Origin: a virus
Strand: one strand, 5' to 3'
DNA: 64,000 nucleotides
IMG/VR virus record: IMGVR_UViG_3300042402_003740
Coordinates: 1 to 64,000 of that record
Numbering within the stretch: the first letter of the stretch is position 1; the number at the start of each line of letters is the position of its first letter. The notes under the pieces are model-generated. The model had not been told where the DNA came from, searched no databases, and was given only the letters and a program-made list of their open reading frames with translations. Shown piece by piece: positions 1-9,552 of the stretch. Both the position numbers and the translations under genes were made by a program.

Positions 1-1020
1 AAGGAGCCACTGGTGCTACAGGTGCTACAGGATCTCAAGGTATTCAAGGAGTAACAGGAGCCACTGGTGCTACAGGTGCTACAGGTGCTACAGGATCTCA
101 AGGCATCCAAGGTTCAACAGGTGCTACAGGATCTCAAGGTATTCAAGGAGTAACAGGAGCCACTGGTCTGGTAGGTGCAACAGGACCTGTTTCTTCTGTT
201 AATTCATTAACTGGCTCTATTCAGATACTTGCAGGAAGCAATATAAGCATAACAAGTAGCGTATCTGGTATAACTATTTCTTCTTTGGGTGGAGCGGGTT
301 CTGTTGGACCGACTGGTCCAACAGGTGCTACAGGATCTCAAGGCGTTCAAGGTATCACTGGTGCTACAGGTGCTACAGGATCTCAAGGTATCCAAGGAGT
401 AACAGGTGCTACAGGAGCCACTGGTGCTACAGGTGCTACAGGATCTCAAGGTATTCAAGGAGTAACAGGAGCCACTGGTGCTACAGGTGCTACAGGTGCT
501 ACAGGATCTCAAGGTATTCAAGGAGTAACAGGAGCCACAGGAGCCACTGGTGCTACAGGATCTCAAGGAGTACAAGGTATCACTGGTGCTACAGGAGCCA
601 CTGGTGCTACAGGTGCTACAGGATCTCAAGGTATTCAAGGAGTAACAGGAGACACTGGTGCTACAGGATCTCAAGGTATTCAAGGAGTAACAGGAGCCAC
701 TGGTGCTACAGGATCTCAAGGTATTCAAGGTTCAACAGGTGCTACAGGAGCCACTGGTGCTACAGGTGCTACAGGATCTCAAGGTATTCAAGGAGTAACA
801 GGAGCCACTGGTGCTACAGGTGCTACAGGATCTCAAGGTATTCAAGGAGTAACAGGAGCCACAGGAGCCACTGGTGCTACAGGATCTCAAGGTATTCAAG
901 GAGTAACAGGAGCCACAGGTGCTACAGGATCTCAAGGTATTCAAGGAGTAACAGGAGACACTGGTGCTACAGGATCTCAAGGTATTCAAGGAGTAACAGG
1001 AGCCACTGGAGTCACGGGTC
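1..1020 (+). repeat. Collagen-like Gly-X-Y coding repeat
   Basis: Degenerate tandem units of 9 to 36 bases, such as GGTGCTACAGGA and TCTCAAGGTATTCAAGGA, encode the triple-helical rod. Many units are identical at the DNA level, so slippage or recombination could change rod length between relatives. The opposite strand is stop-poor here only because of the repeat. Confidence 0.9.
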
Positions 1021-1571
1021 CTGTTGGAGACTATGTTATTTCTATAAACGGACAGACAGGCGCAGTGAGTATTTCTAATCTGTTGACACCAACACAAACA
1101 ATCGGAATATTCAATGCGTTGGATTCGCAGCCCCCTTCAACCAATTATGCAACAATTGACACAAGAAATTCTGTTCCAGTGTTGGATTTTGATGCAACGG
1201 TCGCAGAATCAACTGTATTCTCTGGAATAGTTCCCAGCAACTTCGGAATTACTGCTAGTCTGTGGCTGTACTTGCATTTCTCTGCAACAACTGCAACTGG
1301 CTCTACGGTTGCATGGCTTGCTCAAATGGAAAGAATGTCAGGAGTAAGCGGATTCTCTTCAGACGCATTTACTACAGGAACAACATTCAATGGTGTGCTT
1401 GGAAATACACTTGGATTTGTTGCAGTAGTAGGAACAACCATAGGAGTTCCATCGGGACTGACCCAAGGTGATGCATATAGACTAAAGATAACAAGAAATG
1501 CAGCAGATGCGGTGAATGATACAGCAATAGGAGACGCAGAACTCATAGCAACAGAATTGAGGAACGCCTGA
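1..1571 (+). CDS. Collagen-like tail-fibre protein (5' end outside window)
   Basis: The frame is already open at the first base (codons run from base 3), so the gene begins outside the window and 522 codons are visible. Up to about base 1020 it is almost entirely Gly-X-Y triplets built from units such as [10 protein letters not shown] and VTGATGATG, a collagen-like rod. One non-collagenous insert ([10 protein letters not shown], about bases 190-300) breaks the rod and a similar motif ([10 protein letters not shown]) ends it. A globular C-terminus of about 170 residues follows; I do not recognise its family, and it may trimerise the rod or bind receptor. Such rods are common in phage tail fibres. 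The stop shares one base with the next start, and the next two genes also look like fibre parts. A TTG at 285 is not the start, because the repeat continues upstream of it. Confidence 0.85.
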   Translation, partial: GATGATGATGSQGIQGVTGATGATGATGATGSQGIQGSTGATGSQGIQGVTGATGLVGATGPVSSVNSLTGSIQILAGSNISITSSVSGITISSLGGAGSVGPTGPTGATGSQGVQGITGATGATGSQGIQGVTGATGATGATGATGSQGIQGVTGATGATGATGATGSQGIQGVTGATGATGATGSQGVQGITGATGATGATGATGSQGIQGVTGDTGATGSQGIQGVTGATGATGSQGIQGSTGATGATGATGATGSQGIQGVTGATGATGATGSQGIQGVTGATGATGATGSQGIQGVTGATGATGSQGIQGVTGDTGATGSQGIQGVTGATGVTGPVGDYVISINGQTGAVSISNLLTPTQTIGIFNALDSQPPSTNYATIDTRNSVPVLDFDATVAESTVFSGIVPSNFGITASLWLYLHFSATTATGSTVAWLAQMERMSGVSGFSSDAFTTGTTFNGVLGNTLGFVAVVGTTIGVPSGLTQGDAYRLKITRNAADAVNDTAIGDAELIATELRNA

Positions 1572-2548
1572 TGTCCTACTATTTTAGTGGTCCTTGGGGA
1601 GATCAATCAACAGGTGTTGCAGGAACAACAGCAAATCCTATAAGGTCTAGAATATCTGTTAAACAAAAGGACAGAGTTCAAGGCTATGAGGGTACTATTG
1701 ATACACTAGCAATAAATAGAATATCTGCGACAGGGGGAATAGGAGTTGTTACTGGTGCACCACTAACAATGTCTTGTTGGGTAATGCCAGACGGCTTTAT
1801 TTCTACTTCATTTGGTTCTGTTATTACCGTGAATTTTGAGCCAAATAGTGCTCCAAGTACTACTACAGCACAATATTTCTTTTATGAATTGGGATTTGTT
1901 GGGGATAATAGAACTCCACCAGGTGCGATTGTTTTTAGACCAAGAGTTCGCTTCAGAAGAGTCAATGCCCAAAACACAACAAGCACTATTGCTGGTGTGT
2001 CTGCATGGTATGGTCCAACTGGTGGAGGATCACTACAGAAGGGTCAGTGGGTTCATCTTGTTGGGCTTGTTGGTATCACCACAGGAAATCAAAGAACTCT
2101 ACAGTTGTATGTTAATGGAGTGCTCAGCAACACTACGGTCACAGTTTCTGTCGCAAATACTCCAGAATTGGCTGGAAACACATTCAATCGAACAACTATA
2201 GGTGGGCTAAAGGTTTCTTCTTCTTCTGCTGGGGGAATGGCAGGATGCGAAAACAATTTCAAGGGATATATTGCCGAGGTTGCTCTTTGGGGTGCAACGC
2301 TATCGGCTGAAGAGATACAGTCTCTCTACTCCGGTGTTCCAGCAGACAGAATAAGGCCGCAGAATTTGGCATTTTACGCTCCGCTTATTCGTGATCTAAA
2401 TACTGTTGTTGGAGACTACACACTCTCTCCAGAGAGTGGAACAACATTCACATCATTACCTGTAAGCGGATTGACATTCGTTTCTCCTCTATACTCTGGT
2501 CATCCGCAAACAGGAATAACAGAAACACATCCAAGGAGATACGGATGA
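1571..2548 (+). CDS. LamG/concanavalin-like lectin-fold fibre protein
   Basis: A 325-residue protein whose second half has the hallmarks of a LamG/concanavalin-A-like jelly roll: GQWVHLVGLVG, then LQLYVNGVL, then FKGYIAEVALWGATLS followed by AEEIQSLYSG. In phages such domains usually sit at fibre or baseplate tips and bind glycans. It starts on the last base of the collagen-like gene and its stop overlaps the next start (ATGA), so the three are probably translationally coupled parts of one fibre. I infer host-surface glycan binding; the ligand cannot be read. The first ~60 residues, rich in Gly, Thr and Ser, may attach to the rod. Confidence 0.75.
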   Translation: MSYYFSGPWGDQSTGVAGTTANPIRSRISVKQKDRVQGYEGTIDTLAINRISATGGIGVVTGAPLTMSCWVMPDGFISTSFGSVITVNFEPNSAPSTTTAQYFFYELGFVGDNRTPPGAIVFRPRVRFRRVNAQNTTSTIAGVSAWYGPTGGGSLQKGQWVHLVGLVGITTGNQRTLQLYVNGVLSNTTVTVSVANTPELAGNTFNRTTIGGLKVSSSSAGGMAGCENNFKGYIAEVALWGATLSAEEIQSLYSGVPADRIRPQNLAFYAPLIRDLNTVVGDYTLSPESGTTFTSLPVSGLTFVSPLYSGHPQTGITETHPRRYG

Positions 2549-3018
2549 GCAAGTATGCACTAGTTGTAGGAGGTTCAATACAAAACATAATTGACCTTGA
2601 CGACGCTTGGTATGAGTCTGCTGTTGCTAGTGGGAATCCTAAAGCACAGTACTACTATCCTGTTGTTGATGGTTCTTTGCCCAATTATGACCCTTCTTTG
2701 GAAATATTAGAAGAGAGCCTTACTCTACGAGGAAACACTGTTGTTCGGTCTTGGAATAAGAGACAAAAAACAGCAGAGGAACTCCTACCAGAACCAAAGG
2801 CATATACCTCTTATGAATTTTTTCTTCGTTTCACTCCTCAAGAGAGATCGGCATTTCGAAATGCTGCTAAGACAGATGATACGGTGGCTGATTTTATGCA
2901 ATTGGCACAAGCAGCACAAGAGATTTGGACAAATGACGAGACAACAATCGCTGGTATGAATTACCTTGTCTCTCAAGGACTATTGACATCAGAGAGAAAG
3001 TATGAGATAATGTCGTGA
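2545..3018 (+). CDS. Small fibre-associated protein, unknown
   Basis: A 157-residue protein with a four-base ATGA overlap with the LamG gene and a clear AAGGAG ribosome site. The C-terminal half (FLRFTPQERSAFRNAAKTDD to GMNYLVSQGLLTSERKYEI) is helical and resembles small proteins encoded beside tail fibres in marine phages, with the pattern of an Arg/Ala-rich helix, then a T-I-A-G-x-N-Y-L motif, then L-T-x-E-R. Position and coupling suggest a fibre cap, attachment or assembly role. I cannot assign a family with certainty. Confidence 0.6.
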   Translation: MSKYALVVGGSIQNIIDLDDAWYESAVASGNPKAQYYYPVVDGSLPNYDPSLEILEESLTLRGNTVVRSWNKRQKTAEELLPEPKAYTSYEFFLRFTPQERSAFRNAAKTDDTVADFMQLAQAAQEIWTNDETTIAGMNYLVSQGLLTSERKYEIMS

Positions 3019-3040
3019 TCTAATTTAGAAAGGATATATT

Positions 3041-3574
3041 ATGAATCTTCGTGTTTTTAAATTGAGTAGCCTCACGCCAGAAATAGGATATGGAACGCAG
3101 AGTTCTGCTTGTTTTGATCTATCTGCCTGTCTAGCAGATCGACCCTCTATAAAGGGATTCTATGGAAACAATGAACCTGTTATCTTTATTTGCGTTAATG
3201 ATGATAGTGGAATTTGGATAAAAATCCCTTCAAAGGCAAGAGTGCTTGTTCCAACAGGAATGATCTTGGATATACCCGAAAATCATTGTGTAAAGGTATA
3301 TCCCCGTTCAGGGCTTTCGGTAAAGCAAGGATTGGGTCTTTGTAACAGTGTAGGTGTTGTTGATTCTGATTATGTCGAAGAATTGTTTATTCCTGTTATA
3401 AACCATTCCGAAAAAGAATTGATAATAAAGCATGGAGACAGAATAGCGCAAGCAGAATTAGTTTTGAGCAACCAATGCTCTATTGGCTACATAGACGAAA
3501 GACCAAAGACAAAGACAGATCGTGTTGGAGGATTTGGTTCTACAGGAACAGACAGTTTAAAGTCAACCATTTGA
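3041..3574 (+). CDS. dut: dUTPase (dUTP diphosphatase)
   Basis: Hydrolyses dUTP to dUMP and pyrophosphate, keeping uracil out of phage DNA and feeding dUMP to thymidylate synthesis. The 177-residue protein has the trimeric dUTPase motifs in order: ACFDLSA near residue 25, YPRSGLSVKQGLGL (motif 2), GVVDSDYVEEL (motif 3, catalytic Asp), GDRIAQAEL (motif 4) and the C-terminal Gly-rich RVGGFGSTG (motif 5, which closes over the substrate). It is slightly longer than a typical ~150-residue enzyme because of an insert near residues 40-60. It has its own AAAGGA site and starts the nucleotide-metabolism part of the strand; ThyX and ribonucleotide reductase lie 10 kb downstream. Confidence 0.93.
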   Translation: MNLRVFKLSSLTPEIGYGTQSSACFDLSACLADRPSIKGFYGNNEPVIFICVNDDSGIWIKIPSKARVLVPTGMILDIPENHCVKVYPRSGLSVKQGLGLCNSVGVVDSDYVEELFIPVINHSEKELIIKHGDRIAQAELVLSNQCSIGYIDERPKTKTDRVGGFGSTGTDSLKSTI

Positions 3575-3584
3575 GGATTTTACT

Positions 3585-3908
3585 ATGAACAGACAAGAAT
3601 TGTTTCAACACCATCAGCAATTGTGCACTTCTGCTCTTGAACTAATGAAGAAAAAGAATCACGATTACGCTGGCAACAGCGGAGAAACACCATTCGCTAA
3701 TTTTGAAAGATGCGAAGCAATGGGAATTTGCTCTACAGAAGCAGGATTTCTTGTTCGATTAACAGACAAGTTGTCTCGTCTTTCTACATTTAGTTCTGCT
3801 GGAAAACTAACTGTAGACAATGAGAGTTATGAAGACGCAATAATCGACATTATAAATTACTGTGTATTGTTTTCTGCCTTTACTAAAGGAAAGTCTGAAA
3901 AGAAGTGA
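3585..3908 (+). CDS. DUF1599/Nmad1-like protein
   Basis: A 107-residue all-alpha protein with the pattern LMKKKNHDYAG, FANFERCEAMGI, GFLVRLTDKLSRLSTF and ESYEDAIIDIINYC. This resembles the DUF1599/nucleotide-modification-associated domain 1 group found in many phages near DNA-modification and dNTP genes, which is distantly MazG-like. The conserved Asp, Glu and Lys positions suggest nucleotide binding, but the reaction is unknown. The stop overlaps the GTG start of the glycosyltransferase gene (GTGA). With dUTPase upstream and a DNA methyltransferase downstream, a role in the nucleotide pool or in base modification is plausible. Confidence 0.65.
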   Translation: MNRQELFQHHQQLCTSALELMKKKNHDYAGNSGETPFANFERCEAMGICSTEAGFLVRLTDKLSRLSTFSSAGKLTVDNESYEDAIIDIINYCVLFSAFTKGKSEKK

Positions 3909-4816
3909 GTTGCTGTGGGAGACAATCTCCTTGTTGTCAGGCTCAAGTGTTAAAGAACCATTCTTTTTCAGAAAAGGCACTACTAACAGTTGGTATGCCT
4001 TGCTATGATGATTTTGATGGTGTCTTTTTCAGTACACAAGCACTCTTGATGTATCACAAAGATGCAATGCCATATGTCAAAATTATGGTATTGGACAACA
4101 ACCCTGATAGCAGACAGGGTAAAGAAACAGAAGAATACTGTAAGCAACTAGGAATAACTTATCTTCCTTTTAACCAATACCAAGCAACAACTGTCAAGGG
4201 GTTGATTTTTGAAAGTGCAGAGACTCCATTTATTCTCTGTATGGATTCTCATGTTTTTATTGAACCTGGCGCACTAACAAAACTATTGATGTACTATCAG
4301 TGCAACGAGAACACAGAAGACCTCTTGCATGGACCTCTTCTATCAGAAGAACCAAACAGGGCAACAGTTTGGACTCATATGGAGCCAAGGTGGAGAAATC
4401 AAATGTATGGAATATGGGCAGCAGATGAGAGAGGACAGAATCCATCTGATAAACCATTTGAAATTCCAATGCAAGGCATGGGTTTGTTTTCATGTAGACG
4501 AGAGGCATGGGTAGGATTCAATAAAAACTTCCGTGGCTTTGGTGGAGAAGAGTGGTACATACATGAGAAATTTAGGAAGAAAGGAGCAAAGGTGATGTGT
4601 TTGCCTTTTCTTCGATGGTCACATCGGTTCCGAAGACCCCGTGGTGTTCCTTATCGTCTATTCTATGAAGATAAAATTAAAAATTACTACATTGGTTTTC
4701 TAGAGTTAGGATTAGATGTATCCCCAATCACAAATCATTTTAAGCATGAGCATGGATTTTCTGATGAGGATCTAGACCACCTGTTGTTTGAGGCAAAATG
4801 CCTACAGACTTCTTGA
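3905..4816 (+). CDS. Family 2-type glycosyltransferase
   Basis: A 303-residue protein with a GT-A fold signature: LLTVGMPCYDD at the N-terminus, ILCMDSHVFIEPGAL (the DxH metal/nucleotide-sugar site, near residues 110-125) and the acceptor-side motif FRGFGGEEWYIHEKFRKKGA near residues 205-225. The E-E-W version is typical of polypeptide-GalNAc-transferase-like and phage GT2 enzymes. The start is GTG overlapping the preceding stop. The N-terminal CCGRQSPCC is cysteine-rich and may bind metal. Possible targets are modified bases in DNA, virion proteins or host surface sugars; with a DNA methyltransferase next door, DNA or virion decoration is my guess. The -35 box of the next promoter overlaps its stop codon. 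Confidence 0.75.
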   Translation: MSCCGRQSPCCQAQVLKNHSFSEKALLTVGMPCYDDFDGVFFSTQALLMYHKDAMPYVKIMVLDNNPDSRQGKETEEYCKQLGITYLPFNQYQATTVKGLIFESAETPFILCMDSHVFIEPGALTKLLMYYQCNENTEDLLHGPLLSEEPNRATVWTHMEPRWRNQMYGIWAADERGQNPSDKPFEIPMQGMGLFSCRREAWVGFNKNFRGFGGEEWYIHEKFRKKGAKVMCLPFLRWSHRFRRPRGVPYRLFYEDKIKNYYIGFLELGLDVSPITNHFKHEHGFSDEDLDHLLFEAKCLQTS

Positions 4817-4841
4817 CTTGTAGAACAGAAAGAGTTATACT
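4813..4841 (+). promoter_or_regulatory. Sigma70-like promoter TTGACT-N17-TATACT
   Basis: TTGACT at 4813-4818 and TATACT at 4836-4841 are separated by exactly 17 bases. The TGA stop of the glycosyltransferase lies inside the -35 box. The expected start site (about 4848) coincides with the ATG of the methyltransferase, so this transcript may be nearly leaderless. Confidence 0.7.
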
Positions 4842-4847
4842 TTGGCT

Positions 4848-6140
4848 ATGAAAGACACACGATACCAAATCATTCAGGGTGATTGCATCAAGTCTCTAAA
4901 GACGCTGCCTGAAAACAGCGTTCATACCTGTGTTACTTCTCCTCCGTACTTTGGACTCCGAAATTACAATGGAGGAGAAGATGAAATCGGTCAAGAGGAG
5001 ACTGTAGAAGACTATGTAGAGAAGATGGTCGAGGTTTTCCGTGAGGTACGCCGTGTCCTGCGTCCTGATGGAACTCTATGGCTCAATCTTGGCGATTCTT
5101 ACATGGCACAGAAGAATGTTGCTCCTCCTCCACAGACAATCGGTGGGCAGCGTGGGATGCCTAGTGATTTTATTCCAAGCAATCGTAGGGATCAGAAGGG
5201 ATTGAAGCACAAGGATCTTATTGGAATTCCTTGGCGTGTGGCTCTTGCTCTGCAAGCAGACGGGTGGTGGCTGCGTCAAGACATCATCTGGTCAAAGCCC
5301 AATCCGATGCCTGAATCTGTGCAAGACCGTTGTACCCGTGCACATGAGTACATCTTTATGTTCTCAAAGAAGCCCCATTACTATTACGACCACGATGCAA
5401 TCAAGGAACCAGCCCAGAATTGGGGAACCCGTGATCGCTCGGAGATGCGTGAAGGGACAACTGATCCAAAGTTGAAGCATCATGGTTTGAAGGGCAAGGA
5501 ATGGGAAGAGAATCCCATGAAGAACAAACGGTCTGTTTGGACTGTCAATACCAAAGGATACAAGGGTGCACACTTTGCTGTGTATCCAGAAGATCTCGTT
5601 CGTCCTTGCATTCGTGCAGGAACAAGCGAAGGAGGCTGCTGCTCACATTGCGGTTCTCCTTTTGAAAGACAGACAAGCAATCCTACAGAAGCACTAAAGC
5701 CTACTGAAGCAATTGAACGAAAGGGAATCATGTTGACTCCCGAAGATTCTGCTCTGGTGCAATGGCTTGAGGAGAATGGCGGTGACTACCGTATTTCAGT
5801 TGAAGGGGAGAAACACGCAGAGAATTGGGAAGAAGTTCCTATTTCCAACGGTCGCAGAGGAGAACTAAAGCGAAAGGGTTATACGCTTTTGCATTGGGGT
5901 GTGAATCCTGTTCAAGAGGGATGGCAATCTAGTTGCACTTGTTCTTTGAAGAAAGAAGGAATCAAGTCTGTTCCTTGTACTGTTCTTGATCCATTCAATG
6001 GATCTGCAACTACTGGTGTTGTTGCCTTGAAAGAAGGAAGGCACTATATTGGTTTGGAGTTGAATCCCGACTATATCAAATTATCTGAAGAAAGAATCGC
6101 AGAAAATATTCCAATGAGTCTACAGGAGATCATGCAATGA
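4848..6140 (+). CDS. Beta-class DNA methyltransferase (N4-cytosine or N6-adenine)
   Basis: Transfers a methyl group from S-adenosylmethionine to an exocyclic amino group in DNA. The catalytic motif IV (TSPPYFGLRNY, about residues 30-40) precedes the AdoMet-binding motif I (DPFNGSATTG, about residues 381-390, followed by GLELNPDY). This order defines the beta class; the SPPY form occurs in N4-cytosine and some N6-adenine enzymes. The target-recognition region lies between them and contains a CSHCGSPF and CTC cysteine cluster that could bind zinc. I chose ATG 4848 over the in-frame TTG at 4842 because the predicted promoter places the start site near 4848. No restriction partner is adjacent, so self-protection against host restriction is likely. 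Confidence 0.87.
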   Translation: MKDTRYQIIQGDCIKSLKTLPENSVHTCVTSPPYFGLRNYNGGEDEIGQEETVEDYVEKMVEVFREVRRVLRPDGTLWLNLGDSYMAQKNVAPPPQTIGGQRGMPSDFIPSNRRDQKGLKHKDLIGIPWRVALALQADGWWLRQDIIWSKPNPMPESVQDRCTRAHEYIFMFSKKPHYYYDHDAIKEPAQNWGTRDRSEMREGTTDPKLKHHGLKGKEWEENPMKNKRSVWTVNTKGYKGAHFAVYPEDLVRPCIRAGTSEGGCCSHCGSPFERQTSNPTEALKPTEAIERKGIMLTPEDSALVQWLEENGGDYRISVEGEKHAENWEEVPISNGRRGELKRKGYTLLHWGVNPVQEGWQSSCTCSLKKEGIKSVPCTVLDPFNGSATTGVVALKEGRHYIGLELNPDYIKLSEERIAENIPMSLQEIMQ

Positions 6141-6418
6141 AAAAGAAGTCTGAATTTCAACCCTTGGGTAGGTGGATCGCAGTTACTACAGATAAAGCAA
6201 AGAAAGAGAAGACTACTGATGCTGGTATTATCTACTCTGAAAGGGATAGCACAGGACAATATGTTAAGAGTGTGATAAAGATGGTTGGTCCTGGTGTAGA
6301 AGAGAGACTGAATGTAGGAGATGTGGTATACTGGGACTCAAAGAAGTTCACAGGGAACGAAGTAGACGGTATGCATATTATCCATGAGTCATGGATTGCC
6401 GTTGTTGTAGAAGAGTGA
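6137..6418 (+). CDS. GroES/gp31-like co-chaperonin
   Basis: A 93-residue Cpn10-type protein with the opening FQPLGRWIAVTTDKAK, a mobile-loop region (KEKTTDAGIIYSE) and the barrel motif VGDVVYWDSKKF. These correspond to the GroES patterns R-P-L-x-D-R-V, K-x-x-G-G-I and the G-D-x-V strand. T4 encodes gp31, a GroES substitute that lets host GroEL fold the major capsid protein; I infer the same job here. The start overlaps the methyltransferase stop (ATGA) and the DNA polymerase gene follows after ten bases. Confidence 0.85.
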   Translation: MKKKSEFQPLGRWIAVTTDKAKKEKTTDAGIIYSERDSTGQYVKSVIKMVGPGVEERLNVGDVVYWDSKKFTGNEVDGMHIIHESWIAVVVEE

Positions 6419-6428
6419 AAGGAATAGA

Positions 6429-8954
6429 GTGGATCAATATACAAGCATAGGGATTCGTGGAAATCGAATCCTGTTTCGTGGTTACAAGAGCGTTGGTGGT
6501 CGAAAGCAAAGGGTTCATTATGCGAATCCAGACTTTCGACCAACCATCTTTTTGAAGGCAAACAAGCCGAGCGAGTGGAAAACACTTGACGGTATTCCTG
6601 TTGAGCCTATGCAACCAGGCACAATCTTGGATTGCAGAGCATTCATCGACCAATACAAAGATGTTGGTGGATTGAGTGTGTATGGAAATACTGATTATAT
6701 TGCTCAATTCATTGCAGAGAACTATCAGGAGATTGAGTATGATTTCTCTGATTTGAAGGTCTGTTATTTGGATATTGAAACAGAATGCGAGAACGGCTTT
6801 CCCGATCCAAACAGGGCAGAAGAGCGAGTCATAGTCATAACTCTTGGCTGTGGTGGGATTTACCACTCTCTTGTCTTGGGTAAGGCTGTTTCACCACAGC
6901 CAAATGCCAAAGTGTATGAATATGACAATGAAGAGGAATTGCTACAGGCTTTCATTGAGTTGTGGAGAGCCGAAGATTATGATATTGTGACGGGATGGAA
7001 CACTCAACTCTTCGACATTCCCTATCTTGTAAACAGAATAGGAAGACTTATTGGAGAAGACGGTGTGAAGCGTCTGTCTCCGTGGAATGATGTAAAGACC
7101 CGTAATGTTTCCATGAAGGGAAAGATGTACGAAGTCTTTGATATTGTGGGAATCTCTTCGCTAGACTATCTTGACCTATATCGCAAGTTTACATTTGTCA
7201 ATCAGGAGTCCTACAAGTTGGATAACATTGCATTTGTAGAGTTGGGCGAACGCAAGGCATCCTATGCTGAATATGACAAGATGTCTGACTTCTACAAGCA
7301 GAATTTCCAGGCATTTCTTGAGTATAATATTAAAGATGTTCATCTTGTACAGAGGCTTGAGGAGAAACTGAAACTCCTTGAACTTGCTGTGGCTCTTGCC
7401 TATTCTGCAAAGGTCAATTTCTCTGATGTCTTCTCACAGGTTCGCACTTGGGATTCCATCATCTATCACCATCTAAACGAGCAGAAGATTGCCATTCCTC
7501 CAAAGAAAGAGGGAGACAAGTCCGAGCAGTTTGCTGGTGCTTATGTCAAAGACCCTCTCGTTGGAATGCACAAGTGGGTGGTGTCTTTTGATTTGGATTC
7601 GCTGTATCCCCATCTTATCATGCAGTACAACATTTCACCAGAGACAAAGGTGAAAGGCAAGTCAAAGCGCAGGATTCCTGTAGAGGATCTGTTGGCTTCC
7701 CTGAAGTCTGGAGCATACGAAACAGATGAACACAGCACTGCTGCCAACGGGGTTTCTTTTGTGAAGGGTGTTCGTGGGTTCCTTCCTGCCCTTATGGATA
7801 CGATGTATCAGGAGCGCAAGGTCTACAAGCAGAAGATGCTTGAGTCCAAGCGTAGACTGAAGGAACAGAAAGATTCTCTCTCAAAGTTGGACAAGCGTCA
7901 ATTGGAGAATGAAATCTCCAAGTATCATAACTTTCAGTTGGTTCGTAAGATTCAGTTGAATTCTGCATTCGGTGCTGTGGGCAACGAATACTTCCGTTAT
8001 TATGATTTGGATCTTGCAGAAGCGATCACCGTATCAGGTCAGTTGTCTATTCGTTGGATTGAAGAGCAGTTGAACAGTTTTCTCAATTCTTCATTCAAGA
8101 CCGAAGACTATGACTATGTTATCGCAAGTGATACGGATTCCATTTATCTCCGATTGGACAATCTTGTTCAGCGAGTCATGCCAACAGAAACAGATAATGC
8201 AAAGATTGCAAAGTATCTGGAGCGGGTTTCCTCTGAACTGATACAGCCATTCATTGATAAGAAATACGATGAACTCTCCCGCAAGATGAATGCATATGAA
8301 AACAAGATGCACATGAAGCGTGAGGCTATTGCAAACAAGGGGATTTGGACTGCAAAGAAGCGGTATATGCTCAATGTTATGATTGGAGAGGATGGGGTTC
8401 TTCTGAAGATCCCTGAAATGAAGATCATGGGTATTGAAACCACTCGCTCTTCGACTCCCCGTGTTGTCCGTGATGCACTCACAGAGAGCATCTCTATCAT
8501 AATGAACGGGACACAAGACGATATTATCGGATACATTGCCGACTTCAAGAAGCGTTTCAAGACATTGAAGGCAGAGGAAATCAGTTTCCCCCGTTCTTGC
8601 AATGGTTTGAAAGAGTATCACGAACCAACAACAATCTATCGAAAGTCCACTCCTATTGCGGTTCGTGGTTCTCTGCTATACAATCACCACTTGCGTAGAC
8701 TAAAGATAGACAAGAAGTATCCTGTCATCAACGAAGGCGACAAGATCAAGTATTGCTATCTAAAGAAACCAAACCCATTGGGTGAGAATGTTCTGGCATT
8801 TGTCAGCACTATCCCTTCCGAATTACAATTGCAGAAATACATTGACCATGACACCCAATTTGAAAAGGCATATCTTGAGCCTCTGAAGGCAATATTGGAT
8901 TGCTTGGGTTGGCAGACAGAAAAAACAAACAGCCTTGAGTCTCTCTTTGGCTGA
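6429..8954 (+). CDS. gp43: Family B replicative DNA polymerase (gp43-like)
   Basis: An 841-residue polymerase with intact 3'-5' proofreading motifs, Exo I CYLDIETE (~111-118), Exo II DIVTGWNTQLFDIP (~187-200) and Exo III YNIKDVHLVQRL (~299-310), followed by polymerase motif A FDLDSLYPHLI (~386), motif B QLNSAFGAVGNEY (~508) and motif C SDTDSIYL (~567, metal-binding DTD). It is slightly shorter than T4 gp43 (about 900 residues). The start is GTG 6429, well placed after AAAGGAA. It would act with the recombinase, helicase, primase and gp32 encoded in this window; the sliding clamp and clamp loader are not in the window. Confidence 0.96.
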   Translation: MDQYTSIGIRGNRILFRGYKSVGGRKQRVHYANPDFRPTIFLKANKPSEWKTLDGIPVEPMQPGTILDCRAFIDQYKDVGGLSVYGNTDYIAQFIAENYQEIEYDFSDLKVCYLDIETECENGFPDPNRAEERVIVITLGCGGIYHSLVLGKAVSPQPNAKVYEYDNEEELLQAFIELWRAEDYDIVTGWNTQLFDIPYLVNRIGRLIGEDGVKRLSPWNDVKTRNVSMKGKMYEVFDIVGISSLDYLDLYRKFTFVNQESYKLDNIAFVELGERKASYAEYDKMSDFYKQNFQAFLEYNIKDVHLVQRLEEKLKLLELAVALAYSAKVNFSDVFSQVRTWDSIIYHHLNEQKIAIPPKKEGDKSEQFAGAYVKDPLVGMHKWVVSFDLDSLYPHLIMQYNISPETKVKGKSKRRIPVEDLLASLKSGAYETDEHSTAANGVSFVKGVRGFLPALMDTMYQERKVYKQKMLESKRRLKEQKDSLSKLDKRQLENEISKYHNFQLVRKIQLNSAFGAVGNEYFRYYDLDLAEAITVSGQLSIRWIEEQLNSFLNSSFKTEDYDYVIASDTDSIYLRLDNLVQRVMPTETDNAKIAKYLERVSSELIQPFIDKKYDELSRKMNAYENKMHMKREAIANKGIWTAKKRYMLNVMIGEDGVLLKIPEMKIMGIETTRSSTPRVVRDALTESISIIMNGTQDDIIGYIADFKKRFKTLKAEEISFPRSCNGLKEYHEPTTIYRKSTPIAVRGSLLYNHHLRRLKIDKKYPVINEGDKIKYCYLKKPNPLGENVLAFVSTIPSELQLQKYIDHDTQFEKAYLEPLKAILDCLGWQTEKTNSLESLFG

Positions 8955-8992
8955 TCCCGACTATATACAGTAATACCATGAAAGGAAATACT

Positions 8993-9340
8993 ATGGCTAA
9001 AGATAATGTTCGTATTGTTCGTTTGACTACAGGTGAAGAGATTATTTGCAAGGCCGATGCGGCTGAAGACGGGGGCTGGTTCATCAAGGATGCTCTGCTT
9101 CTTGTGCCAGTGAGTCTACAGAATCTCTCAATGCTTCCTTGGCTTGCATATGCAGATGCACCAGAAGATGGAATTCATATTCCAGAGAAGATTGTTGCTT
9201 TCACTGTTCTTCCTCAAAAGCGTCTGAAGGCAGAATACGAGAAGGCTTTCTCCAAGATTATTGCACCTGATGCTGGAGATATTATTGGTGGTGCTGATAT
9301 GGCTGCGCTTGGCAGCAAACTTCGGTTGTCCACAGAATGA
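8993..9340 (+). CDS. Sm-like small phage protein
   Basis: A 115-residue protein whose first ~75 residues (VRIVRLTTGEEIICKADA to GIHIPEKIVAFTV) look like the Sm-fold small proteins of T4-like cyanophages: a strand, T-G-E-E-I turn, strand, and a closing E-K-I-V-A-F strand. Whether it binds RNA is unknown. I place the start at ATG 8993, six bases after AAAGGA, not at the ATG at 8978. The stop overlaps the next start (ATGA). It lies between polymerase and recombinase genes, so a replication or RNA-related role is possible. Confidence 0.6.
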   Translation: MAKDNVRIVRLTTGEEIICKADAAEDGGWFIKDALLLVPVSLQNLSMLPWLAYADAPEDGIHIPEKIVAFTVLPQKRLKAEYEKAFSKIIAPDAGDIIGGADMAALGSKLRLSTE

Positions 9341-9552
9341 ATAATGAACAAATAGACTACTTGCTTGATCTTCTAGAAGAGAAGAAAAAGCATATCAATA
9401 ATCAATACCAAGTCGTATTGAAGTCTAAGTCCTTTGGGATGTCTCATGTAAATACCATCCTTGAAGGAATGGAGTTCAACAACAGTATAATTGTGGCATT
9501 AGAAAGAATGAAGAAAGAGGTAGACAATGGGGTACTTGGACTCAATAATTAA
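9337..9552 (+). CDS. Small helical protein, unknown
   Basis: A 71-residue, highly charged and probably helical protein ([17 protein letters not shown], then [14 protein letters not shown]). It overlaps the preceding gene by four bases and the recombinase gene by 26 bases, so it is part of this operon. In T4 the recombinase mediator UvsY is a small helical protein, but I see no specific match and assign no function. Confidence 0.6.
   Translation: MNNEQIDYLLDLLEEKKKHINNQYQVVLKSKSFGMSHVNTILEGMEFNNSIIVALERMKKEVDNGVLGLNN

Noticed and set aside
207-1097. Long minus-strand frames opposite the collagen-like repeat (Ser/Cys/Thr repeats)
   Set aside because: They are the complement of the Gly-X-Y coding repeat, with low-complexity Cys/Ser strings and no ribosome sites; the plus-strand frame continues on both sides.
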